Source: an uncultured archaeon | Lineage (GTDB): Archaea > Thermoproteota > Nitrososphaeria_A > Caldarchaeales > Wolframiiraptoraceae | Direction of reading: 5' to 3' | DNA length: 64,000 bases | NCBI GenBank assembly: GCA_938083505.1 | Contig: CALKCF010000007.1 | Span: 62,001 to 126,000, forward strand | Shown: positions 25,795-34,085 of the stretch, in pieces | Position numbering within the stretch: position 1 is the first letter of the stretch | How the letters are laid out: the number at the start of each line of letters is the position of its first letter | Notes under the pieces: generated by a model | What the model saw: only the letters and a program-made list of their open reading frames with translations | Databases searched by the model: none | Told to the model about the DNA's origin: nothing | Translations under genes and position numbers: made by a program

Positions 25795-26223
25795 ATGGTG
25801 AAGTTGTTTGACAAGTACGAGTTTCCAGAAGGTTTGTACTACTCTAAGGACCATCTCTGGTTAAAAATTGAGGGTGATGTTGTAAGAGTTGGCGTTACAG
25901 ACCTAGCACAACAAGCGGCTGGTCCGATAGTGTATGTAAGACTCGTACCAAAGGGTAAGGTTGTGGAGGCGGGTAAGCCTTTAGGGACTATGGAAACCGG
26001 GAAATGGGTTGGACCTTTGAAGTCTCCCGTATCCGGAACGATAGTTGAGGTTAATGAAGCCCTTAAATCTCAGCCTAAACTTTTGAATGAAGACCCGTAC
26101 GGAAAGGGGTGGTTAGCAGTTATAAAACCCTCAAAACTTGAGGAAGAACTGAAGGGGTTATTCTCGAAAGTTGAAGATATGATTCCATGGTTACAGGAGG
26201 AGTTACCGAAACTTATCAAATAA
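25795..26223 (+). CDS. Lipoyl-carrier protein (GcvH/LbpA-like)
   Basis: A 142-residue protein of the glycine-cleavage H/lipoate-binding type. The lipoyl lysine lies in ETGKWVGPLKSPVSG (K70 from the ATG at 25795), seven residues before the SPVSG turn, the correct place on the hairpin. The rest of the fold matches: SKDHLWLK, VRVGVTDLAQQAAGPIVYV, and the tail NEDPYGKGW. No glycine-cleavage P or T protein is nearby, whereas lipoate-assembly genes and Hdr-like genes are, so it is more likely an LbpA-type carrier for a redox pathway. A GTG at 25786 would add three residues. It is the only gene of its type here with an intact lipoyl lysine. Confidence 0.86.
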   Translation: MVKLFDKYEFPEGLYYSKDHLWLKIEGDVVRVGVTDLAQQAAGPIVYVRLVPKGKVVEAGKPLGTMETGKWVGPLKSPVSGTIVEVNEALKSQPKLLNEDPYGKGWLAVIKPSKLEEELKGLFSKVEDMIPWLQEELPKLIK

Positions 26224-26262
26224 CCAACTTGGTTGCTAATTGTTTAAAATAAAACTTTTTTG

Positions 26263-27432
26263 CTATATTAAACTCAGTTGTTCCGCTATCAGCTGTGATA
26301 TGTCAATAACGCGCTTACCGTCTTGCATTGTGGTGGCTGTTTGAGTGAATGTTTGAACGCATGCAGGACATGCCGAGACAATAATATCAGCATTCGTGGA
26401 TGTTAATATTTCATATCTTCTTTGGGCGAGATTATCGGCCAAGTATGGATTGACTAACTTCAGGAGACCTCCAGAACCACAACATATTGATTCCCTACCA
26501 AAATACTTAGGCTCTATGAATGTATCTGTAATACTTTGTAAAACCATTCTAGGCTCTTGAATGATGCCGGATATTCTTCCGAGCTCACATGGATCATGAT
26601 AGGTTAATTTTACGTCTGCCTTAGGAACTGCAAGCTTTCCAGAAGTTATGTATGAGTTGAGAAGTTGAGTTGAATGTAGTACTTCGAATCCAGGTTTTTT
26701 ACCCAAGAGTTTCGGATATTCATGCTTAAGCGCAATGTAACAGCCTGGGCAACCTGTCACAACTTTCTTTGCACCAATAGACTCTATCATCTCAACATTA
26801 TGGAGTGCAAAGGTTCTGGCCTCTTTAATACCACCGGAGAGAACGAGTGGATGGCCACAACACCATTCGTCCTTTAACAACGTCCAATCTTCATTCATAG
26901 AATTTAAAATCGACGAAAACGCCTGCGCAATTGACTGAACCCTACCGGAGAACGATGTTATACAGCCAACAAAGTAAACGACTTCTGCCGAATCCTTAAA
27001 ATTTACGTCAGCACTGGTGTAAGTAACCCAATCCGTCCTTGATACATTGTCCATCATGTAGATGTTCTTTGATTGTTGTATTATTTCAGATAATTTGATA
27101 ACGCCCTGAGGCACTAACCTATGTTCATATAATATCTCCCTAATTTTTAACCATATTTCTAAAACATCGATCTCTGTATGACAAACTTCTTTGCATAATC
27201 CACACAATGTACAGTTAAAAATCCTCGTAGACAATGGTTTTCCAAGTTTACGTAGCTTTTGTTCATCTAGTTTACCACCATTTCCTAAAAATTCTTTAAG
27301 AGCGAATATTTTGCCCCTTGGCGATGCCGACTCCCATCCCAAAAAGTAATAAGTAGGGCACTTCTTCACACAATAACCGCACTGAGCACATGCGAAGACA
27401 TTCTCTAAATGCAATTTTGGTAAGATGAACAT
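26263..27432 (-). CDS. HdrD-like iron-sulfur protein (CCG domains)
   Basis: A 389-residue protein of the HdrD/GlpC/DsrK type. Two ferredoxin-like [4Fe-4S] motifs lie at the N-terminus (CAQCGYCVKKCP, C15-C25, and CTLCGLCKEVC). Two cysteine-rich CCG domains follow: YFVGC ... CCGHP ... GCPGC and HDPCELGR ... CCGSGG ... ACPACV. Such domains hold the noncubane clusters that cleave disulfides in heterodisulfide reductase. The gene starts two bases after the FAD oxidase stop, with GAGTGAT upstream. With that oxidase it forms a GlcD-GlpC-like dehydrogenase pair that could act on the lipoyl carrier's disulfide or on a hydroxy acid. Length is close to methanogen HdrD. Confidence 0.88.
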   Translation of the reverse strand: MFILPKLHLENVFACAQCGYCVKKCPTYYFLGWESASPRGKIFALKEFLGNGGKLDEQKLRKLGKPLSTRIFNCTLCGLCKEVCHTEIDVLEIWLKIREILYEHRLVPQGVIKLSEIIQQSKNIYMMDNVSRTDWVTYTSADVNFKDSAEVVYFVGCITSFSGRVQSIAQAFSSILNSMNEDWTLLKDEWCCGHPLVLSGGIKEARTFALHNVEMIESIGAKKVVTGCPGCYIALKHEYPKLLGKKPGFEVLHSTQLLNSYITSGKLAVPKADVKLTYHDPCELGRISGIIQEPRMVLQSITDTFIEPKYFGRESICCGSGGLLKLVNPYLADNLAQRRYEILTSTNADIIVSACPACVQTFTQTATTMQDGKRVIDISQLIAEQLSLI

Positions 27433-27433
27433 C

Positions 27434-28861
27434 TTACATCACTCTTCTTAAAAACCACATACCATCCATGAACATGCTATACAGCTTCCCAGGGAGGGGG
27501 AAACCCAACCTGAGTCTAACCTCTATCATTTTGCCCGGGTTTAGCACGTTCCATGGATCTAGCATGCGTTTAATTCTTTTAAGTTCGCGCTTTTTCTCCG
27601 GTTCTGCTCTCTCCATAAATTGGAAGTTCCATAATCCATAACCGTAAGGTTTACCTCCAGCCTTTATGGCAGCATCAAGTACTTTTTTTGTTATTGCCGC
27701 ACTCATAAGATATCTGAGAGATTTTCTTTCATCACAAAGGAATAGCTGGAACATTAGAGCTTTGTATCTCGATATAAACATGACCTCAACTTCTACATCT
27801 AAATGTGCTTGGTTACCCAGCTGCCAACAGTATTTCACCATGTCCAATATTTTATGTGTTGGTATTATGAACTCATTGCCTAGGATACTTGGTCCCCACT
27901 TCTTAATCTTCAGCGTATAAAATCTTTCTTCCCATTCACGTCTTGCCTCATCTTCTGGAACAAGATATCCCCGATATCGGTTTACTATGTTGTCCAATGT
28001 AAGGTACTGCTTATAAACCTCATACCTATTACCATCAACGCATCCAAAGAAATACGTGTCAGACTCAACGTAATCCTTTGTCCTGACAAATCCGAAGGCT
28101 TTTAGGACAAGGGAATGCGGACTTGTTAGTCTCAGGACTTCTTGAGCTGACATCAAAGCGTTGGCAAAATTGCTGAAGTTCGCCATAAACGGCACCTCCA
28201 CATCGCTTTTCGGAATTAGCTTCAAAGTTAAATCAGCAAATATGCATAAGATCCCTTCAGATCCGAAAAGTTGTGATAGGTTAGGGTTGCTTTTGTCATC
28301 AACCACAACGATCCTTCCAGACGGAAGGACTACGGTTGCTTTGACAACGTTCTTGAGGAATGGACCGTACTTAAGAGAACCATAACCTATCCCACCAGTT
28401 GCCGCCCAGCCACCAACGGTTGAGCTTAACGCACTTGAAGGGTATGTTGGTAGCTTCCAACGCGTCTCTCGCAGAAAATGCATGATGTCTTCCCATACGG
28501 CTCCACATTCAACGGTCAGTAACCCATTTTTTTCGTCGAAATGAACGATCCTGTTAAGCCCCGTCAAGTCTAAAATTATGCCACCCTTTACAGGTATTGT
28601 GCCCCCGAATCCCCATGTAGCGCCACCCCGAGGTATAACGGGGATCCTGTATTCATTTGCTAATCTCATAATTTCTGCTATATGTTCTGTAGTCTTCGGT
28701 CGTACTATTGCGACAGGTGTTGTGTCAAAGAGTGGCTTTACAAATTTGGGTAAAACTGCCAAGTCGTGAGAATAAACTAGCTTTTCAAGTAGATCTACAG
28801 ATACGTATTCTTGTCCTAACTTGTTAATAACTTCGTTCAAAAAATCACTAGAAGTGCTCAT
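27434..28861 (-). CDS. FAD-linked oxidase (GlcD/lactate dehydrogenase type)
   Basis: A 475-residue flavoprotein of the FAD-binding PCMH (vanillyl-alcohol oxidase) superfamily. The FAD-binding segments are clear: VAIVRPKTTEHIAEIMRLAN, PVIPRGGATWGFGG, the STVGGWAATGGIGYGS loop and GRIVVVDD. The C-terminal RMLDPWNVLNPGKM is a family signature. GlcD-type enzymes oxidise 2-hydroxy acids and donate electrons to an Fe-S partner such as GlcF/GlpC, here the next gene. The start is an ATG at 28861 with GAGG five bases upstream; GTG 28864 precedes it. Substrate unknown: glycolate, lactate or a lipoyl-linked thiol are possibilities. It follows the GcvH-like gene by about 13 bases. Confidence 0.88.
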   Translation of the reverse strand: MSTSSDFLNEVINKLGQEYVSVDLLEKLVYSHDLAVLPKFVKPLFDTTPVAIVRPKTTEHIAEIMRLANEYRIPVIPRGGATWGFGGTIPVKGGIILDLTGLNRIVHFDEKNGLLTVECGAVWEDIMHFLRETRWKLPTYPSSALSSTVGGWAATGGIGYGSLKYGPFLKNVVKATVVLPSGRIVVVDDKSNPNLSQLFGSEGILCIFADLTLKLIPKSDVEVPFMANFSNFANALMSAQEVLRLTSPHSLVLKAFGFVRTKDYVESDTYFFGCVDGNRYEVYKQYLTLDNIVNRYRGYLVPEDEARREWEERFYTLKIKKWGPSILGNEFIIPTHKILDMVKYCWQLGNQAHLDVEVEVMFISRYKALMFQLFLCDERKSLRYLMSAAITKKVLDAAIKAGGKPYGYGLWNFQFMERAEPEKKRELKRIKRMLDPWNVLNPGKMIEVRLRLGFPLPGKLYSMFMDGMWFLRRVM

Positions 28862-28874
28862 CACGTCCTCATGC

Positions 28875-29276
28875 CTATTTTGTTAGTTCGTCAAAGTACT
28901 TTAGGTCTTCTTCATAATTGATCGGCTTAAGCACGGCGATCCAGCCTTCGCCGTAGGGGTCCTCATTTATAAGCTCAGGCTTTTCTCTCAGCTTCTCATT
29001 GAGCTCAACTATCCAGCCGGATACTGGACTTCTTAATAGCACCACACGCATGCCATGTTCAACAGAGCCGAAAGGATGCCCCCTAGTGATTAGACGCCCC
29101 TTCGGAAGGGCTCTAACGAATTCTATCGTGCCCACAAAGTCTGCAATGTCCTTTCTAAGACCAACCCGTACAAGAATCTCAGAGTAATCGGTTACTTGCT
29201 CAAGCCTCGCCCACATACCGTGGCTAACCTTCGAGACGAACAACTTTCCTACGAGCGCGGAAATGGGCATTACCAT
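28875..29276 (-). CDS. GcvH/LbpA-like protein lacking the lipoyl lysine
   Basis: A 133-residue H-protein homologue that aligns without gaps to the lipoyl carrier at 25795 from VRVG to SPVSG (47 residues). The lipoyl lysine is replaced by methionine (M76, in SVEHGMRVVLLRSPVSG). All the structural landmarks, including SPVSGWIVELN and INEDPYGEGWIAVLKP, are kept, so the fold should be intact but cannot be lipoylated. It is the first gene of the operon with the FAD oxidase and HdrD-like protein. The ATG at 29276 is preceded by GAGGTGG at good spacing; TTG 29294 lies inside that. It may serve as a docking or structural subunit. That role is inference. Confidence 0.84.
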   Translation of the reverse strand: MVMPISALVGKLFVSKVSHGMWARLEQVTDYSEILVRVGLRKDIADFVGTIEFVRALPKGRLITRGHPFGSVEHGMRVVLLRSPVSGWIVELNEKLREKPELINEDPYGEGWIAVLKPINYEEDLKYFDELTK

Positions 29277-29368
29277 TTTCTTAAACCACCTCAAAATAGT
29301 GCTTAATTACAGTGCTATATCATTCGTAACTTATTGTTTCATATAGCTGACAAATATCACGTATACGC

Positions 29369-29380
29369 TATATATAAATA
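29369..29380 (+). promoter_or_regulatory. TATA box for the AbrB-PhoU gene at 29408
   Basis: CTATATATAAAT is a strong archaeal TATA match. Transcription would begin about 26 bases downstream (near 29400), past the TTG at 29387. This favours the in-frame TTG at 29408 as the true start of the AbrB-PhoU gene. The opposite-strand GcvH-like operon begins within 100 bases, so the intergenic region serves both directions. Confidence 0.55.
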
Positions 29381-29407
29381 TCAGGCTTGCCGTTTTCACA
29401 TAGAGAA

Positions 29408-30493
29408 TTGAATACAGAAAGCAGTCGTTTTTATGGCCGCACACTAAGAAAGGTAATAAAGCTTGGTCGATCGGCGTTATGTGTTACTTTACCAAAAGCT
29501 TGGGTTGATGCTGTTGGGATAAAGGAGAATGATTATTTAGTTGTAAGACAGAGTGGTGATTCGTTAGAATTAAGCAAAGTTGAACAAGAGGAGGGTGTTG
29601 GACCACCGGTTTGTATAATAAACGTGGATGCATGTGTAGAACCTTATTCTATCACTAGAGTTTTGATAGGAGCTTATATAGCTGGTCACGAAACGATCTG
29701 GCTACAATCTAAAAGACCATTCACACAGAAACAGATCGAGGAAGTTAACACAATAACAAGAAAACTTATTGGAGTTCACGTCGTGGATAGTTCTGAAAAT
29801 ATCATAATTATTCAGAACCTTTCGAACCCCATAAGACCTTCTATGGATAGTTCCATCAGGAGGTTCCATAGCCTTGTAGCGCATATGCTTGATAGTGCGG
29901 TAAGTATGCTATCAAGCAGCAACCAAGATGCTATTAAGCACATTATGAGTATAAGTGAAGAATGTGATAGGCTTTACTGGTTAACGGTAAGGCAACTTAT
30001 AAGGGCAGTCAGCGACCCAAGTGTACGAGAAGCCCTTGGGATAAAGTCAACTCTATGGTTGCTTGGCAATAGGCTAGTCTTACTTTTGCTTAAAAGAGCA
30101 GTCAATTTATGCGAGTCGATTGCTCTCTCAGTATATGAAATATTTACGAGTGGGTGTGGCATTGAGAAACGCATCGTAGATTGGTGCATAGATTTTTGCA
30201 CAACGCTAAAGCATACGTCTCAAGGTGCGATGGACTCTCTCCTATCAAGGGACCTTTTGCTAGCAAACAAAGTAATATCACAAATCGACGCCTTAGTTAA
30301 AGAGAAAATAGAGATTGGTGAAAAGTTGACCAGTAACAGTAAATCGTTCAGACATTACCTTTTCCGAATAATACATGCTCTTAAAGAAATTGGTTTATGC
30401 TATCGTCAGATTGCAGAAGTGGCAATAAATAGGTCACTAGAGGAATCTGGAAAATTTGTTACTATTGAATGCCCACTCAAGGACTTCGACTAA
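29408..30493 (+). CDS. AbrB-PhoU domain regulator
   Basis: A 361-residue protein from the TTG at 29408: an AbrB/SpoVT DNA-binding hairpin at the N-terminus (RTLRKVIKLGRSALCVTLPK, then WVDAVGIKENDYLVV) followed by PhoU-like helical bundles and the ending VAINRSLEESGKFV. It is paralogous to the protein at 24192. Archaeal fusions of this kind are assumed to be transcriptional regulators or phosphate-signalling proteins. The start was set by the TATA box: TTG 29387 would lie upstream of the expected transcript. Together with the paralog it brackets the operon of GcvH-like protein, FAD oxidase and HdrD-like protein, and may control it. That link is positional. Confidence 0.86.
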   Translation: MNTESSRFYGRTLRKVIKLGRSALCVTLPKAWVDAVGIKENDYLVVRQSGDSLELSKVEQEEGVGPPVCIINVDACVEPYSITRVLIGAYIAGHETIWLQSKRPFTQKQIEEVNTITRKLIGVHVVDSSENIIIIQNLSNPIRPSMDSSIRRFHSLVAHMLDSAVSMLSSSNQDAIKHIMSISEECDRLYWLTVRQLIRAVSDPSVREALGIKSTLWLLGNRLVLLLLKRAVNLCESIALSVYEIFTSGCGIEKRIVDWCIDFCTTLKHTSQGAMDSLLSRDLLLANKVISQIDALVKEKIEIGEKLTSNSKSFRHYLFRIIHALKEIGLCYRQIAEVAINRSLEESGKFVTIECPLKDFD

Positions 30494-30501
30494 AGTTAAA
30501 T

Positions 30502-31689
30502 CTATAGCAGGTTGTTCTGCTGAACAATCAGCTGGCTCATGTCTAACACTTTGGGGCCTTTTTCAATTTTTGGTTCAACGGATGCGAAGGTTTGCACGCA
30601 TGTCGGACATGCTGAGAGCATATATTCAGAACCCGTGTCCTTCAAAATTCTCAACCTTTGAATGGCGAGCTGCTTCGAAAGTTCTGAGTTTAACATTTTT
30701 AGCATACCACCAGAGCCATAGCACACACCTTCCATACTATGGCCATATGGTTTAACAAACTCTCGTGTTACTTGCCTAATAACGTTCCTAGGTTCTTCGA
30801 TAACGTCCTTGAGTCTACCCAATTCACAAAGATCATGATACGTAACTCTAGCTTCTAAAATTGGCATCCTTAATTTATCATCAGCTATATATCTGTTGAG
30901 CAGTTCTGTGAAATGGAGCACCTCAAACTCTAACTTATAAACCCGTCACAACGGCCTTTAGCACTAACGGACGTTAGCTGTTTTATGTTGCGCTTTACTA
31001 ACTTTATAGCCTTACCAATTCCACTGCTAACTGTGAGAGGATGACCACAACAAGCCTCATCCTTCAAAAGGGTCCAATCCTCACCCAAACAGTTCAATAT
31101 CGAAGTTATGACTGCAGGTATGTCTTGCGCTCTACCCTGATAAGACGAGATACAACCAACAAAATATACTATGGTAGCACTATCTTTAACTTTGACATCC
31201 ACTCCTGTGTATAGCGACCAGTTGGTTCTTGCAGAATTATCCACACTAAAAACGTTCTTCGTCCCGTTAATCATATCATGGAGATTATTTAAGAAGTCAA
31301 CAGCGCAATGGACGTTGCCAAGAAATCCCCATGAAATATTCTTTCATGGAGGTTATAAGCGATGGTGTGTCTATACTGATTGGGCAGAATACGCTACACC
31401 TACCGCATAGCGAACAGTTTAGAAATAGAGCATCGGCCAGTTCCCAAACCTCTTCATCTGATGGGGACCTTAATCCAAAAAGTTTTGCTTTAAAACTATG
31501 GTCTTTACGAACCAGAGATCTAAATCGTCTGATAATTCCGCCACAACTCGTGGGAAAGCCCAATGGATGTGAATTAGAGTTCAGAGGCCTGTATAGCGAG
31601 CACTCTTCTCTACATATCTCGCACCTGACACAACCATCAAGCTCGACAATCTGCTTAACACTTAACGGTATCCTTTTCGCTTTTGCCAT
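30502..31689 (-). pseudogene. HdrD-like protein, frameshifted and internally deleted
   Basis: Three fragments in order cover an HdrD-like protein related to that at 26263. The first (31689-31297) has CVRCEICREEC and CSLCGRCSVFCP. The second (31274-30930) has YFVGCISSYQGRA and ACCGHPLTVSSG. The third (30921-30502) has HDLCELGRLKDV, CYGSGGMLKML and ACPTCVQTF. The frame changes near 31300 and again near 30950. Between SAKAVVTG and KLEFEVLHF about 17 codons are missing compared with the intact paralog, including the CPGC motif. HDPC has become HDLC and CCG has become CYG. It is therefore non-functional. It starts four bases after the preceding HdrE-like pseudogene. Confidence 0.82.
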
Positions 31690-31692
31690 ACC

Positions 31693-32313
31693 TTAATTCA
31701 CGTCTCTCACAGTTTTAGGTACGGAGTTGACCAACATGACCATAGGACCAGCTAATGCGTGCCAGAGCCTACCTGAGTAAGGTATAGCGCCCACGAAAAC
31801 ACCGAGGAAAAATCCGGAGGTTGGCCATAGAACGTTATAGAACAATTCAATTTGGTAGGACTTAGACCTACCATGAGCTGAGCTATGGCGTATGCTATGA
31901 ACATAAACCTACTTGAATCTGGAAAGCCAAATTTCACAATTGTTGTAGCTTCAGCCATGTATCTAAAGAAGAACCATATCACGGGCATAAAAAAGGTCAA
32001 TAGCATCAGTTATTGAATACTCAAAACACATCCTGCTATATCCGCGGCTATATGGTTCGAAAGTATTAACAAAACGTAAAAAGAAACAAAGAATGCTTTT
32101 TCTAATCTTCTCGATCGTTCATATTTGTAGAACCTACGCTTACCAAAGACATTGATGATGAATGTCTTAATAACAGCAACTAAAGAACGAGGGTTCATGA
32201 TCATTAACAGAGCTTTCTTAATTGTTCCAAATATTCCATAATATTCCGATGAGTGGGGCTATTGTCCCTATCAGAGAAAATATTGAGGCAAAAAAGATTG
32301 CGTCTGGTGTCAT
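31693..32313 (-). pseudogene. HdrE/NarI-like membrane cytochrome b remnant
   Basis: A broken membrane-protein frame. It starts at ATG 32313 (MTPDAIFFASIFSLIGTIAP) and shifts near 32218 into IKKALLMIMNPRSLVAVIKT and RLEKAFFVSFYVLLILSNHI. A TAA at 32010-32012 interrupts the same frame before LMLLTFFMPVIWFFFRYMA. A last shift near 31850 gives WPTSGFFLGVFVGAIPYSGR and the stop at 31693. Restored it would be about 206 residues with several membrane spans, similar in layout to the intact HdrE-like protein at 34082. The TAA could derive from CAA. The gene lies between a GcvH-like remnant and an HdrD-like remnant. Its call as HdrE-like rests on layout and neighbours more than on sequence identity. 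Confidence 0.65.
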
Positions 32314-32340
32314 GTGCTTCCACCACGAAAGTATGTTTAC

Positions 32341-32723
32341 AGCAGAGGAGGTTATCAAAAACCCGCAACTGATAAACGAAAACCCTTATGGTAGATGTTG
32401 GATGGCCGTCCTGAAACTAAGCAACATTGAAGAACTGGATACGTTACTTTGAAGATGAAGTTTACTTCAACTATCAAACCCGTGATGGGACTGCGTAGTA
32501 TGAGTATCTTTCTTCCGTGCTTTATTGATTCGAACGTGTATCCTTTATTTATACATCTACCCTTTAGTAAGACCCTGAAGCTTTCTATTCGTCCTAACGT
32601 TTTGATAACAAAATCCTTTAACTCCATCCTTATCACCGACGATGTCAAAGATTGCTGCTCAACTTTAACACAGAAATATTCATATGTTAATAGCCGCTCC
32701 CGAAGTATACCTTTCTCTGACAT
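32341..32723 (-). pseudogene. Third GcvH/LbpA-like gene, broken by an internal inversion
   Basis: The N-terminal half reads on the minus strand from 32723 to about 32460 and ends SPITGLIVEVN. The C-terminal part (EEVIKNPQLINENPYGRCWM, AVLKLSNIEELDTLL, stop at 32450-32452) lies on the plus strand directly beside it. Turning the roughly 110-base segment around would rejoin the two as VEVN-EEVIKNPQ, matching the paralogs residue for residue. The lipoyl lysine position is arginine (KHGRKILILRSPITG), so it was unlipoylated even when intact. The hexamer GTTTAC flanks the segment at 32335-32340 and 32460-32465. The plus-strand part lies inside these limits. Confidence 0.78.
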
Positions 32724-32867
32724 GCTTGTTCTCCTCAGATATCGCGAGAATGCAGTAGAGTATAACCTACGTCGTATAAAGACTTAGCATGATATGCTGA
32801 GTTATGTATGTGTCAGTTTAACAGGAAGTGCAATATCTTAAAATAAAAACAAAAACCTTAGAAAATT

Positions 32868-34085
32868 CTATAATAGGCCGAGTTGTCTAGCAAACAATTC
32901 CGCTACGTCTAGGACTTGCATCTTTATACCAATCTTCTTTAACCCATCCATTAGCGTTATCTTGCAGGCTGGACATGCGGAGGTAAGGATTTCAGCTCCT
33001 AGGACTTGAGCTTGTTTCACCCTCTTTTCAGCTATGTTTAACCTTAGCTCGTCGTTCACAGCTTGGAGAATGCCCCCGCCCCCACAACAGCGCACGTCCC
33101 TTTTGTTCTCGGGCATCTCCTTGAAGAAAGATGCTACTGTAGTAATTACACGCCTCGGCTCGTCTATCACGCCGCTGAGTCTTGCAAGCTCGCATGGGTC
33201 GTGGTAAGTTACAATGGCAGACTCTTTTTCTAATCCTTTGAGGGGTATATGTTCCTTTTTGATGTATAGATCAAGAAATTCCATGAGATGCATAACATCA
33301 AACCTTAGAGCCCTGCCTATCAAAAAAGGATACTTTTGCTTAATCATCCTCACACATCCTGGACATGCTGATATCACCAGCCTGGCACCCAAGTTTTCTA
33401 TTGCCCTAACGTTATGTTCAGCCATATTCCTAGCACCATCTTCATCTCCTATCATAAGCAGCGGTGCACCACAGCACCACTCATCCTCACCTAGGAGTGT
33501 CCAATTTACTCCTGCATGGTTTAAGATCAGAGATGTTGCGTATGCTATTTCTTGTGTGACCGCCTTGTATGAAGATGTGCACCCAACAAAATACACAACA
33601 TCAGAACATTCGTTCATCTTAACGTTCTCAAGACCTAAGTAATCAACCCACATCGCTCTTGCATCATTCCCCACACCGTAGGTGTTGCAAGTATTAAGTA
33701 TGAATTTATCAACCTCCTTAAGTACTGACGGGTGTTTGTTAAATCTATAAACAATTTTCCTGAATAGTTCCCAAAGCGTATCTGTTTGTATTCCGAACGG
33801 ACATACGGCCATGCATCTACCACAAAGGGCGCACTCGTAGACGCTTTCAACATACTTCTCAATTTCATTTAACTTCTCTATCTTTAATCGAGAGAACGTA
33901 AGGAATGGGCTCATGCCGCTCTTTATTATTTTAAGCATAACAGAGGCCCTACCTCCTGGCATAATCTGTGGTTTTTTCAGAACCTCATAAGTTGGGCAAT
34001 ACTCTGCGCAATGGGCACACTTTGTGCACGTCTCAAGCTGCAACATAATAAATGGTGACACTTCTTTGAGAATCTCTAACCTCAT
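32868..34085 (-). CDS. HdrD/DsrK-like iron-sulfur protein
   Basis: A 405-residue heterodisulfide-reductase D-type protein. Two [4Fe-4S] ferredoxin motifs (CTKCAHCAEYCP and CALCGRCMAVCP) precede two CCG cysteine-rich domains: YFVGC ... CCGAP ... ACPGC and HDPCELAR ... CCGGGG ... ACPACK. These are the residues that bind the noncubane clusters for disulfide chemistry. Its ATG overlaps the stop of the cytochrome gene upstream by four bases, so the two form a membrane HdrDE- or DsrMK-like complex passing electrons between quinol and a disulfide. Partner disulfide unknown; a lipoyl carrier is one option, given the genes nearby. Confidence 0.9.
   Translation of the reverse strand: MRLEILKEVSPFIMLQLETCTKCAHCAEYCPTYEVLKKPQIMPGGRASVMLKIIKSGMSPFLTFSRLKIEKLNEIEKYVESVYECALCGRCMAVCPFGIQTDTLWELFRKIVYRFNKHPSVLKEVDKFILNTCNTYGVGNDARAMWVDYLGLENVKMNECSDVVYFVGCTSSYKAVTQEIAYATSLILNHAGVNWTLLGEDEWCCGAPLLMIGDEDGARNMAEHNVRAIENLGARLVISACPGCVRMIKQKYPFLIGRALRFDVMHLMEFLDLYIKKEHIPLKGLEKESAIVTYHDPCELARLSGVIDEPRRVITTVASFFKEMPENKRDVRCCGGGGILQAVNDELRLNIAEKRVKQAQVLGAEILTSACPACKITLMDGLKKIGIKMQVLDVAELFARQLGLL

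Noticed and set aside
25795..26223. Classical glycine-cleavage H protein
   Set aside because: Neither GcvP nor GcvT is in the window and the gene is surrounded by Hdr-like and lipoate-assembly genes; the whole genome would be needed to exclude it fully.
32449..32787. Plus-strand 112-residue ORF
   Set aside because: It is antisense to the N-terminal half of the broken GcvH-like gene, whose translation matches its paralogs.
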